DNA of 47,695 nucleotides from an uncultured Butyrivibrio sp. (lineage in GTDB: Bacteria > Bacillota > Clostridia > Lachnospirales > Lachnospiraceae), in contig CAMNOS010000005.1 of assembly GCA_946546925.1 (NCBI GenBank), positions 1 to 47,695 on the forward strand. The letters run 5' to 3'. How positions within the stretch are numbered: the first letter of the stretch is position 1; each line of letters begins with the position of its first letter. This document shows, piece after piece, positions 39,180 to 47,414 of the stretch. Under the pieces are notes generated by a model. The model was not told the origin of the DNA, did not search any database, and worked only from the letters and a program-made list of their open reading frames with translations. The translations under genes and the position numbers were made by a program.

Positions 39180-40295
39180 TCACCAGTCCTTTGAAAACAG
39201 ATCGTCAAAATCAAAGCCCTCAACAATCTCTTTCATCCTTGACAGAGCCTTCTCCATTTCTTCGGATGAACGGATCTCGTAGCTGCCGTCATTAAAACAT
39301 TCTACCATAAATCTGTTTATCTCGGGTTTGTAGTGGGAATAATCCGCATAGTTGTTGAGGTCTGTGACCTCATCCATTGTCTGGAAATAGAAAACCCTCA
39401 CATTGTCGTACCTTAGCAGTTCATCCGCAACAAACTTATACTGGGCCAGAGCAGCATCATAGAAGTTTTCCTGCTTTAAATTGTGCCAGTACAGAATGCT
39501 GTAGGGCGGGAAAAAGAAATAGAACTCAGTTTCAGGATGCGCCTCTACAAAGGGCAGTATGTTTACCTCGAGGTTTTCTCTTGTCGCAGGAAGAACGTCA
39601 CCTTCAGTGATCACCTCATCTGACTTTGGCGGCTCCTCATAGGTATGCATGACCCACTGAATGTTGTAGTAATCAGGTGTCCACCAGCTCTTATATATCT
39701 CCGACAGGTCCGAACCCTTTCCCTGCACAATGGGCCTTAATATATACTGGAACAGCACATCCTTATTAAGCACATAGTTCACATCATTGAGATAGCTGTC
39801 GTCATACAGATACTCCGGGAGAGGATACTTGGTCTCGTTCACATCCGCCGTCATTGTAGGAATGTCCATCGCAAAAAAGACCGCCCCCATGTCCTGCGTC
39901 GTTCTTGCGCGGGTACTCTCATCAAAAACGATTGAAAGAATATTGTAGTCATCCCTCGGATAGGCTCCGCTGTAGCTGAGCTTGACCGTATCGTAGCCGA
40001 GGAGCTCTTTAAAATCATCCGTGTCAAAGTTCACCGTCATGGAAGATCCTATGATGCAGCCGTTGTAGTCCATGTTGGCAGCCATTCCCGGGTTCTGTGC
40101 AAGCTGGTTCTCAACCACATAGGGGAAATCCTTAAGCGGCCTGTGGTAATGGAAAAAAGGATCCACGTACACAACAATTGCCGCAACCGCCAAAAGGGCT
40201 GCAAGCACAACCACGATCAGCCCCAAAAGCAGCCGCCTGTATTTATTTTCACTTTGAATATTCTTCTGTTTTTCCAAAATACATCTCCATACCAT
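39180..40295 (-). CDS. SGNH-fold partner of MBOAT (putative surface-glycan O-acyltransferase component)
   Basis: A 371-residue protein with one N-terminal membrane helix (about 21-44) followed by VDPFFHYHRP and an outer domain. CIIGSSMTVNFDTDDF (Ser84/Ser85) is the nucleophile block, and DYSHYKPEINRFM near the C-terminus gives the Asp-x-x-His pair. This is the SGNH pattern seen in AlgJ/AlgX/DltD-like acyl-transfer partners. The ATG at 40295 overlaps the MBOAT stop (TGATG), which argues for that start although no strong ribosome site precedes it; a TTG a few codons later has GGAG. It probably takes acyl groups passed by the adjacent MBOAT and places them on a glycan. The glycan is unknown. Confidence 0.78.
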   Translation of the reverse strand: MVWRCILEKQKNIQSENKYRRLLLGLIVVVLAALLAVAAIVVYVDPFFHYHRPLKDFPYVVENQLAQNPGMAANMDYNGCIIGSSMTVNFDTDDFKELLGYDTVKLSYSGAYPRDDYNILSIVFDESTRARTTQDMGAVFFAMDIPTMTADVNETKYPLPEYLYDDSYLNDVNYVLNKDVLFQYILRPIVQGKGSDLSEIYKSWWTPDYYNIQWVMHTYEEPPKSDEVITEGDVLPATRENLEVNILPFVEAHPETEFYFFFPPYSILYWHNLKQENFYDAALAQYKFVADELLRYDNVRVFYFQTMDEVTDLNNYADYSHYKPEINRFMVECFNDGSYEIRSSEEMEKALSRMKEIVEGFDFDDLFSKDW

Positions 40296-41782
40296 CAGAA
40301 ATTCATATACAAAAAGGTGCTGACACCGGCGAAGCTCACAATGCTCCACACCAGAAGAAAAGCCGTTGCCAGAGTAGTCCTGATGCCGATCCTGCATCTT
40401 TTTGTTATCACAGGAGCGCTCGGCGCAAAAAAGATGATTGCCGCACTCCCTATAAGGAACAGCCACAGGCACAAATCCCATACAAAATTAAATTTCATAA
40501 GAGGGGTAACCTTAATAACATACCAGAGTTCATCGAGCTGAAAGCAGGAAGAGAGCTGGGTTGCGATTGCTTTTCTTCCGCCTGTAAAAATCCGCCCGAT
40601 AAGAGCTGCCCCATCTTCTATTGACGGTGCCCTGAAGAACACCCAGGCCGCTGTCACATACATAAAGGTAAAGAGTACTCCGAGAACCGAACGGACTGAA
40701 GATGCACTCTTTTTCCCCGCTCTCAACACAGCTCTGGTGATAACAAAAAGCACTCCGTGCATTGCTCCCCAGAGGATAAAATTCCATCCGCTGCCATGCC
40801 AGAGGCCGCTCAGGAGAAAGACTATCATAAAGTTCAGATACATCCTGGCAGCGCCCTTCCTGTTTCCTCCCAGTGGTATATACACATATCCTGTCAGAAA
40901 TCCCGTCAGAGTGATGTGCCATCTCTTCCAGAAATCCACGATATTCACAGCCTTGTAGGGCGAATCAAAATTGGCCGGCAGATCAAAGCCCATCATCATG
41001 GACATGCCCGATGCCATATCGCAATATCCCGAAAAGTCAAAATAGAGCTGAAAAGAGTAAAACACTGCAATCAAAACGGCTTCAAGGCTTCCAAGTGATG
41101 CAATATTCTCAAAGCCATAATCAACAGCCTTTCCGAATGTGTCCGCCAGTATCACCTTCTTGAAAAGTCCCATGGAAAAGAGAAAAAGCCCCCTCATAAC
41201 TGCCTCATATAGGCCATATCCGAAGTCCCTTTTGCCGTGGTCTTCCACCGGCTCTGTGCAACAAATCGCAGTTTCCAGCTCCTTCTTAAAACTGTTATAT
41301 CCCATAAGCGGCCCCTGAAGAAGCTTGGGGAAGAAAAGAATGTACGCAAGATAATCCAAAAGCGTCAGCTCACAGGTCTCTCCTTTGTATATATCAGCCA
41401 AAAGAGATATCTGATTGAACGTATAAAAGCTGATCGCAACAGGGAAGAATAATCCCGAGAATTTAAAAAACAAAAGTGATGCCACATTTGCAATGATAGC
41501 AGCTGCAGCGACACATTTGCCCGGATAAGATTTTCCGCCATGCTCTTTCAAAGAATTCAGAATAATCCTCGAAGCAAGGAAGTTCACTCCAATGCTCACA
41601 GCAAGAACCAGAAAGTTCTTCCATCCAAACGGCACATAAAAAAGAAGTGACCCTGCAGCAATGATCCACTTGCACACCCACTTCAGACCGGGATTATTAT
41701 ATGATGCCTTCCTGAAGGCAAAAAACAAGAGCAGGAAGGCAGGCAGAAACGCCAGAACAAAAGCATATGAATTAAAAAGCAT
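40295..41782 (-). CDS. MBOAT-family O-acyltransferase (AlgI/DltB-like)
   Basis: A 495-residue polytopic protein with about ten membrane helices. It carries the MBOAT core WKRWHITLTGFLTGYVYIPL, GGNRKGAARMYLNF, and the catalytic-His region LSGLWHGSGWNFILWGAMHG. AlgI-type MBOATs move acetyl (or other acyl) groups from a cytosolic donor across the membrane to an SGNH partner. Its stop overlaps the start of such a partner. The start at 41782 follows GGAG with nine-base spacing; the longer TTG form is unlikely. It is the second MBOAT in the window and differs from the one at 45970, so the two may use different acceptors. Confidence 0.9.
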   Translation of the reverse strand: MLFNSYAFVLAFLPAFLLLFFAFRKASYNNPGLKWVCKWIIAAGSLLFYVPFGWKNFLVLAVSIGVNFLASRIILNSLKEHGGKSYPGKCVAAAAIIANVASLLFFKFSGLFFPVAISFYTFNQISLLADIYKGETCELTLLDYLAYILFFPKLLQGPLMGYNSFKKELETAICCTEPVEDHGKRDFGYGLYEAVMRGLFLFSMGLFKKVILADTFGKAVDYGFENIASLGSLEAVLIAVFYSFQLYFDFSGYCDMASGMSMMMGFDLPANFDSPYKAVNIVDFWKRWHITLTGFLTGYVYIPLGGNRKGAARMYLNFMIVFLLSGLWHGSGWNFILWGAMHGVLFVITRAVLRAGKKSASSVRSVLGVLFTFMYVTAAWVFFRAPSIEDGAALIGRIFTGGRKAIATQLSSCFQLDELWYVIKVTPLMKFNFVWDLCLWLFLIGSAAIIFFAPSAPVITKRCRIGIRTTLATAFLLVWSIVSFAGVSTFLYMNF

Positions 41783-41811
41783 GTTAGTCTGCTCCGCAAA
41801 TACCAAAAAAA

Positions 41812-42600
41812 TCAGCCGTGACCCATTACCTCAGGGTCAGCATATATATTGTATTTATCAACAACACCCACGACCTTAAGACCGCACATGGAAAGTTCCT
41901 TATCAATCTTCCTGTCATTAGCAAGGATGATATAGCTGCAGCCTGTTTTCCTCGTAGCTTCCAAAAGAAGGTCTGCATCTATCGTCTCAGGCTTTTCCAT
42001 CACCTCGTAGACCTCATTGTAGTAATCCCACTGGGTAGCCAGCATCTCACGTCCATAGGGCATGAGGATATTCGTGTCATACTGCCTCACAAAATGCACC
42101 AGTTCCGAAGGAAAAGCCGCTCTGACTCTCGGCTCTCCCTCTTGAGGAGCAATAACGTCGCAGATATCAATCACATTCTGTGGTATGTGATAGAAATTCT
42201 CTGCCACCGACATATACCGGTTGATGTAGACAAGAGAGCCGGACAGCACAATAACTGCCAGGCTGCATACAAGAGCAATTCTCTGTTTTGCCCTGCTTCC
42301 AAGATCAAATGCGAACTTGCACAATGCATATCCCACGACAACATAGGACGGAATCAGCCACAAGAGCCTGTAATAGGTGTCACTCCCGTCATCAAATGCA
42401 GCAACGTAGAGCATCTTGGTCACAGGCAGAAGGAATCCGGCAAGGACCAGAAGCGGCAGAATGCCAAGTAGTAATTTCTTTTTCATATTTTTCTCAAAAA
42501 CAGTGATGTAGATTGCTGCCGCCACGAGAAGAAGCGCCTGAAGCGGGTTGCCAAAATAGAGTTTGAAGCTGACCCAACATTCCATGAATATTCCGTACAT
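41812..42600 (-). CDS. Membrane protein with C-terminal soluble domain, possibly the second half of the neighbour
   Basis: A 262-residue protein. There are about four hydrophobic segments in the first 130 residues (around 17-34, 42-62, 78-98 and 109-128). A soluble C-terminal domain (about 135-262) has AFPSELVHFVRQYDTNILMPYGREM and TGCSYIILANDRKID. The start has AAGAGGTAA before the ATG and lies 17 bases after the stop of the larger polytopic gene. The C-terminal domain resembles the soluble end of GT-C or DUF6077-type proteins in layout, but I am not sure of the family. The two genes could be a natural split of one longer protein. Confidence 0.65.
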   Translation of the reverse strand: MYGIFMECWVSFKLYFGNPLQALLLVAAAIYITVFEKNMKKKLLLGILPLLVLAGFLLPVTKMLYVAAFDDGSDTYYRLLWLIPSYVVVGYALCKFAFDLGSRAKQRIALVCSLAVIVLSGSLVYINRYMSVAENFYHIPQNVIDICDVIAPQEGEPRVRAAFPSELVHFVRQYDTNILMPYGREMLATQWDYYNEVYEVMEKPETIDADLLLEATRKTGCSYIILANDRKIDKELSMCGLKVVGVVDKYNIYADPEVMGHG

Positions 42601-42617
42601 ATATTACCTCTTTAAGT

Positions 42618-43814
42618 TTACGACTGAAACAGAGAAAAATAGATTGCAAGATAAACAAGATTGGGAATGATGCATAAAAACGCACCCACAAGCACAGTCC
42701 ATCTCTTTGACAAAAACAGAAGTACCAGTGTCAGAATCCCAATGAGTGCACTTCCGAATATAACGCCAAGAGAGCTGCAGACTCCAGAGAACATGCAGAT
42801 CATTCCAAGCATTATCCAGGGTGTGACTCTGAGCCTTCGCTCCGCATAGAGATCATATCTGCGATATGAGCCTTCCCTTATCACAAGCTCTTTTATCGCC
42901 CTTATCTCCTCTATCATCCACAGGAACATCCAGAAGATCATGGGAAATACAAGGTTCGCCACAAGTGCCTTCCCCTGCCAGGTACGCATGAGTAAAAAAG
43001 TTGCCGGCGTATAGATCGACACATTTCCGAACATCAGTAGAAGTGCTGTCACAACCATGAACACAGGTGTTACCTGCTGCCTGTCCCTTAACAGTATCCT
43101 TGCGATCTCGGCATATACAAGATAGACAAAGGGGATGACAAACAGCGGCATTACGGTGTGAGATACAATCGTTGCATGGATACCGCTCATCCTTGCAAGG
43201 AAGGCGATCCACATGGTTATCACCGCAAGTGCATGCCTTATATCAAGTGAGGTTGAAGAACCGGTGTAAGGCAGTATAGTGTTCATAACATCCGCCTGCT
43301 GTGCAAGAAGCGACTCAACAACATAATATGCATCATCGCCGTCAAAACTCGCCATTACAACAGACATCACCAACTGCAGCACCATAAGTGCGAGGAATAT
43401 CCCCCAGTAAATCCTGCTCTCAAGCGAATAATTGTGCTTAAAGAGTTTAAGGTCTGCTCTGGGATTGAGATAATCCCTGATCTCGCCGTGGTCCTCTCCC
43501 GGGAAAAGAGTCAGAAAATGCATATTCCTCTTTGTAAGAAGGATAACACTCCTTACTATCCCCAAAAGAGCCAGTAAAAGAGAAATCGCCATAAAAATGT
43601 ATGTACAGTATGAAAAAGCACTGAACACCACTGTGAGCATACTGCTTATGGCCACAAGCTCAAATACCGAAATATAGACGAGAAATCCCAGAATGAAGGT
43701 TATAGCCACAGTTCTTCTGTGCCTTGGGAGTATGAAATTGAATAAGAGCCCTGTGCATAACGGCACCACTAAAAGCCAGATCACAAGGCTCAGGAAAGCT
43801 AAAACCGGATTCAT
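42618..43814 (-). CDS. Polytopic membrane protein, possible DUF6077-type/GT-C-like
   Basis: A 398-residue protein with about ten membrane helices and a charged loop (about 105-130) between helices 3 and 4. The loop after helix 4 contains ASFDGDDAYYVVESLLAQQ, an acidic pair on the outer side after an early helix. That position recalls the catalytic loop of GT-C glycosyltransferases, although no clear DXD motif is present. I think it belongs to a DUF6077-like family seen in Lachnospiraceae glycan loci, but this is memory-based and uncertain. The ATG follows GGAG. It is seven bases downstream of udk and upstream of the 262-residue membrane protein. Confidence 0.65.
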   Translation of the reverse strand: MNPVLAFLSLVIWLLVVPLCTGLLFNFILPRHRRTVAITFILGFLVYISVFELVAISSMLTVVFSAFSYCTYIFMAISLLLALLGIVRSVILLTKRNMHFLTLFPGEDHGEIRDYLNPRADLKLFKHNYSLESRIYWGIFLALMVLQLVMSVVMASFDGDDAYYVVESLLAQQADVMNTILPYTGSSTSLDIRHALAVITMWIAFLARMSGIHATIVSHTVMPLFVIPFVYLVYAEIARILLRDRQQVTPVFMVVTALLLMFGNVSIYTPATFLLMRTWQGKALVANLVFPMIFWMFLWMIEEIRAIKELVIREGSYRRYDLYAERRLRVTPWIMLGMICMFSGVCSSLGVIFGSALIGILTLVLLFLSKRWTVLVGAFLCIIPNLVYLAIYFSLFQS

Positions 43815-43820
43815 GAAGTC

Positions 43821-44441
43821 TTACTCCGCCATCATAAGTTTAAGGTGTTCTGTGAGGATGCCGATACCGGTGGTGTTCTCCCCACCTCTTGGAATAATTA
43901 TGTCGGCATACTTTTTGCTTGGCTCTACAAACTGCTCATGCATGGGTTTAACCGTCTCTCTGTACTGGGTGAGGATGGACTCAATGCTCCTGGCCCTCTC
44001 CATCATATCCCTTCTTATCCTGCGCATAAGCCTCTCGTCGGCATCGGTGTCGACAAAGACCTTGATATCCATAAGTTCACGCAGCGCCCTGCTCTCAAGA
44101 ATAAGGATTCCCTCGAGGATTATTACTTTTTTGGGGACAACATGCACCGTTGCATCTGACCTGTTGTGGATCGTGTAGTCATAGACAGGCATGTCGATCT
44201 CCTTATTGTCTTTAAGCCTCTTAACATCCGCTATCATCAGGTCTGTATCGAATGAGGCAGGATGGTCATAATTGAGCCTGCTCCTGTCTTCATAAGAAAG
44301 GTCATCGTGTGCTTTGTAATAGGAATCGTGATTGATGACAACAATGTCATCACCAAACTTCTCCTTGATCTTCTTCACTATGGTTGTCTTGCCTGAAGCG
44401 GTTCCTCCTGCAATTCCTACAATGCATGCTTTTTCACTCAT
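43821..44441 (-). CDS. udk: Uridine kinase
   Basis: Udk phosphorylates uridine and cytidine with ATP or GTP for pyrimidine salvage. The 206-residue protein has the P-loop GIAGGTASGKTT (9-20), NHDSYYKAHDDLSYE, NYDHPASFDTDLM, VYDYTIHNRSD, and the LID region DADERLMRRIRRDM. Length and motifs match bacterial Udk rather than phosphoribulokinase. The start at 44441 follows GAGGAGG. It is embedded between an SGNH gene and polytopic membrane genes, an unusual place; a role in UDP-sugar supply would be speculative. Confidence 0.93.
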   Translation of the reverse strand: MSEKACIVGIAGGTASGKTTIVKKIKEKFGDDIVVINHDSYYKAHDDLSYEDRSRLNYDHPASFDTDLMIADVKRLKDNKEIDMPVYDYTIHNRSDATVHVVPKKVIILEGILILESRALRELMDIKVFVDTDADERLMRRIRRDMMERARSIESILTQYRETVKPMHEQFVEPSKKYADIIIPRGGENTTGIGILTEHLKLMMAE

Positions 44442-44460
44442 ATGCTCTGCCTCCTCGTTA

Positions 44461-45957
44461 TTACCCTTTGGTATAGTTACTCCCGTAAGATTTGTAGTAG
44501 TTGTGAGATAATACTTCTCCGGACTCACTGTCATAAGTGATTATCTGTATGTCATATTCATACTTTGAATCATCATATAAAAGATTGGTATCCGGATCCT
44601 CATCTGTATAGAACACCCTGAACAGGTGCTCAACAGGCTCATAGTGCACTGTTCCGAGGCTCGTTGTAACCCCGTCAAGTGTCTCTTTTCCGCTTGCCTC
44701 ATACACATTGCCTGACGCGATATCGTTGATAAGGATATAAGGCCCGTCAGTATGGAATATCTTGGGCGTCACAGTGAATTCATGCAGCACCCTCTGCATC
44801 TGGGTGTCTCCAAACGCCTGGGAACCATCATTGATATATATTATGGAACTCACATTTTCCGCACCGCACAGGTAATTGAGCTGCTGATATATACTGTCCG
44901 ACTCAAGAGCCATGTCGTATATTATGTCATGAAACTCATCGGCTCTGTCCTGCCAGTAGCTGTAGTTCTCATCACCTCTGTGGTCGGTAAATTCCGCCTC
45001 TTCCAGAAGTGCCTCACCTATACACTTCGTAGCCTTTACCGAGCCCATCGCATTCATGTGACCTGTATCATTGAGCTCAGTATAAAGATTTACAACTCCC
45101 ATTTCCTGCATATTGACCAGTGATACGCCATATTCATCGCAAATAGCAGACGCGCTGTTGACAGCTCTTTTGTCATCTGTGGATGCACTGCAGGTGAGGA
45201 AAGTAACAATAACCTTAATGTCCCTCTTCTGGCACTCTTCTATTATCCTGCGAAGATACCTCTCACCTACGGTATCTCCGCCAAGGCCCTCTCCCTCAGG
45301 CGGATCTGGATAGATTCCGGGAGCCAGCTCCATTCCATAGCGCATCTCCGCTCCGAAAAGAGTGTTCCTGTCACCGTCTCCCCAGACTGCCTTATAGTCG
45401 TTGCTGTCAAGAGTATCCCACCTGTTGTGGTAGACATAGAAGGGCTCGTAAAACTGTTTTCTGATCTCTTCATCACGGATCAGATCATTTATCGCCTGTA
45501 TCTTGAGCTTATTGAGTGGCCAGCAGTCCATGTTGAGATGAAGCTGCGCCACAGAGCTTGCCCTCTCTTCATCGCTGCTGTCTTCATACATCTCATCCAG
45601 ATACTGATAGTCCTTCTGCATAAGATATGTATCAACAACCACACATTTAGGTGTGCAGTACTGCAGAGCCTCCATCATCTCCCAGTAGGTTGCCTGCATG
45701 ACGGAGCCGTGGCCTCCCATGTTGTAGGAGGTTATCCCGTACTCACCAAAAAGGACAGCCGGATTCATGGCGTTTATGACATGCGAAGATCCGATAAACA
45801 TGACTTCAATCTGATCTTTCCCTGCCATATCAAAAAAGTCTGCGTATTTATATTCACTTTCCTTGCTTCTGAGTACTATCATCGTCCCGACAACACATAT
45901 GCCCGCGACACAGATAAAAGCAAGGGTCTTTAATATGCTCGAAAGCCTGATCTTCAT
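44461..45957 (-). CDS. SGNH-fold partner of the second MBOAT (DltD/AlgJ-like)
   Basis: A 498-residue protein with an N-terminal membrane helix (about 9-29) and a large outer domain. EVMFIGSSHVINAMNP (Ser57/Ser58) followed by YNMGGHGSVMQATYW is the DltD-like nucleophile block, and NDTGHMNAMGS gives the Asp-x-x-His pair. The last 120 residues (about 375-498) are an extra beta-rich domain (IIYINDGSQAFGD, ILINDIASGN) not needed for the SGNH fold. It begins 12 bases after the MBOAT gene with AAGAAGG, so the two form an acyl-transfer pair. The acceptor might be the locus polysaccharide or a teichoic-acid-like polymer. Confidence 0.82.
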   Translation of the reverse strand: MKIRLSSILKTLAFICVAGICVVGTMIVLRSKESEYKYADFFDMAGKDQIEVMFIGSSHVINAMNPAVLFGEYGITSYNMGGHGSVMQATYWEMMEALQYCTPKCVVVDTYLMQKDYQYLDEMYEDSSDEERASSVAQLHLNMDCWPLNKLKIQAINDLIRDEEIRKQFYEPFYVYHNRWDTLDSNDYKAVWGDGDRNTLFGAEMRYGMELAPGIYPDPPEGEGLGGDTVGERYLRRIIEECQKRDIKVIVTFLTCSASTDDKRAVNSASAICDEYGVSLVNMQEMGVVNLYTELNDTGHMNAMGSVKATKCIGEALLEEAEFTDHRGDENYSYWQDRADEFHDIIYDMALESDSIYQQLNYLCGAENVSSIIYINDGSQAFGDTQMQRVLHEFTVTPKIFHTDGPYILINDIASGNVYEASGKETLDGVTTSLGTVHYEPVEHLFRVFYTDEDPDTNLLYDDSKYEYDIQIITYDSESGEVLSHNYYKSYGSNYTKG

Positions 45958-45969
45958 ATATTAACCTTC

Positions 45970-47364
45970 TTAAAACTGCTGATAAATAAAGCTTGATGCA
46001 TTGTAGCCGGCTCCCCAGATACCAAATACCAGGATTGCCACAATGGCTGCGATCATTATCGCCCACCTGTACCAGAATCCCTGCTTGAGGATCAGCTTTC
46101 TGATCTCGAATCCGTTATACGTAAGTACATCAACTATGCCCAAAAGTATAAGTCCGCATATCAGCGCGTTCAGATTAAGTTCGGAAAGTCCGTAGTTTTT
46201 AAGTGTAGAATCGGTAAACACCCAGGGGGTAAACTGAAAGCTCTTTTTGATGATCTCCAAAGCCTGCTCAAGCGTGGAAGACCTGAAAAAGATCCAGGCC
46301 AGGTTCACAAGAAGGAATGTCAGAATGCCCTTTATCGTCCTGTGTGAGATTCCCTCCCTGTTGATCTTGAGAACAGCCACAATCCTGTCTCTTATCGGCA
46401 TTGTGAGAACTCCCACAATCTGATAGAGGGCGTGCAAAAGCCCCCAGACAAGAAACGTCAGTGCAGAACCATGCCAGATTCCACTCACCGCAAAGACGAT
46501 AAGGATGTTTATGTATTTCCTCACAAGTCCCTTCCTGTTGCCGCCAAGCGGAATGTAGACATAGTCACGAAGCCATGTCGAGAGGGATATATGCCACCTT
46601 CTCCAGAATTCTGCAATGCTGCCCGAAAGGTAAGGGCAATCGAAGTTCTTCATCACATCTATTCCCAGAATCTGTGAAACACCTATTGCAATTGCAGAGT
46701 ATCCAGCAAAGTCACAGTAAATCTCAAATGAGTAAAACAGTGTGGCAATCGCTACAACCGTTCCCGGCGTAGAGCCCGCCTTCGGGTAAACAGTATTAAC
46801 AAAAATTGCCAGCCGGTCCGCCAGTACGAGCTTTAAGAAGTATCCCCACAGGATCTGAAGAAATCCATCCCTGAACCTGTCAAAATCAACAGTCGCAGGC
46901 TTTTCAAACTGAGGCAGCATGTTCCCCGCTCTCTCGATAGGTCCCGAGATAACCTGTGTAAAAAACGAAACAAACAGCGCCAGTTTTAGAAAATTCTTCT
47001 CAGCCTGAATCTCTCCCTTATATACATCAATAAGATATCCGATGGATTTGAGCATGTAAAAGGAGATACCCACAGCACCCAGAATCCTGCCGCTTCTAAA
47101 CACAAACATAGCCACAGCTTCCATGATCACAGCCGCAATGAAGACAGCCTTGGAAAATCCTGATTTCCTGTCTATCAGAAGTCCTGCTGCGTAAGTGACA
47201 ACGACCGTTCCCGCCATAACAGCAGCCGCCTTCAGATCTACACTCAGGTAAAAGAAAGCGCTGATAACAAGAAGCCATATGTATCTGAACTTATCCGGAA
47301 TATAAAAATTAATGATTGCCACAATTGGCAGTAACAGCAAAAACGAGAAGGATACAAACTGCAT
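45970..47364 (-). CDS. MBOAT-family O-acyltransferase (AlgI-like), second copy
   Basis: A 464-residue polytopic protein with about ten membrane helices. It has WRRWHISLSTWLRDYVYIPL, GGNRKGLVRKYIN and the catalytic-His motif VSGIWHGSALTFLVWGLLHAL. VKIYKGE-like DVYKGEIQAEKNF precedes GPIERAGNMLPQF, as in other AlgI proteins. The start at 47364 is chosen because GGGGAT lies nine bases upstream; an ATG at 47379 has no ribosome site and sits against a terminator. Together with the downstream SGNH gene it should transfer an acyl group (acetyl most often) to an extracellular glycan. Confidence 0.9.
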   Translation of the reverse strand: MQFVSFSFLLLLPIVAIINFYIPDKFRYIWLLVISAFFYLSVDLKAAAVMAGTVVVTYAAGLLIDRKSGFSKAVFIAAVIMEAVAMFVFRSGRILGAVGISFYMLKSIGYLIDVYKGEIQAEKNFLKLALFVSFFTQVISGPIERAGNMLPQFEKPATVDFDRFRDGFLQILWGYFLKLVLADRLAIFVNTVYPKAGSTPGTVVAIATLFYSFEIYCDFAGYSAIAIGVSQILGIDVMKNFDCPYLSGSIAEFWRRWHISLSTWLRDYVYIPLGGNRKGLVRKYINILIVFAVSGIWHGSALTFLVWGLLHALYQIVGVLTMPIRDRIVAVLKINREGISHRTIKGILTFLLVNLAWIFFRSSTLEQALEIIKKSFQFTPWVFTDSTLKNYGLSELNLNALICGLILLGIVDVLTYNGFEIRKLILKQGFWYRWAIMIAAIVAILVFGIWGAGYNASSFIYQQF

Positions 47365-47379
47365 GAAACTTATCCCCAT

Positions 47380-47408
47380 AAAAATGTAGGCGGCATAAGT
47401 GCCGCCTA
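47380..47408 (-). terminator. Intrinsic terminator or attenuator directly before the MBOAT gene
   Basis: TAGGCGGCA pairs with TGCCGCCTA (47387-47408), a perfect 9-bp stem with a 4-nt loop, followed on the minus strand by CATTTTT. It begins seven bases past the oxidoreductase stop and ends at an MBOAT in-frame ATG, leaving no room for a separate promoter. Confidence 0.78.
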
Positions 47409-47414
47409 ACAATA

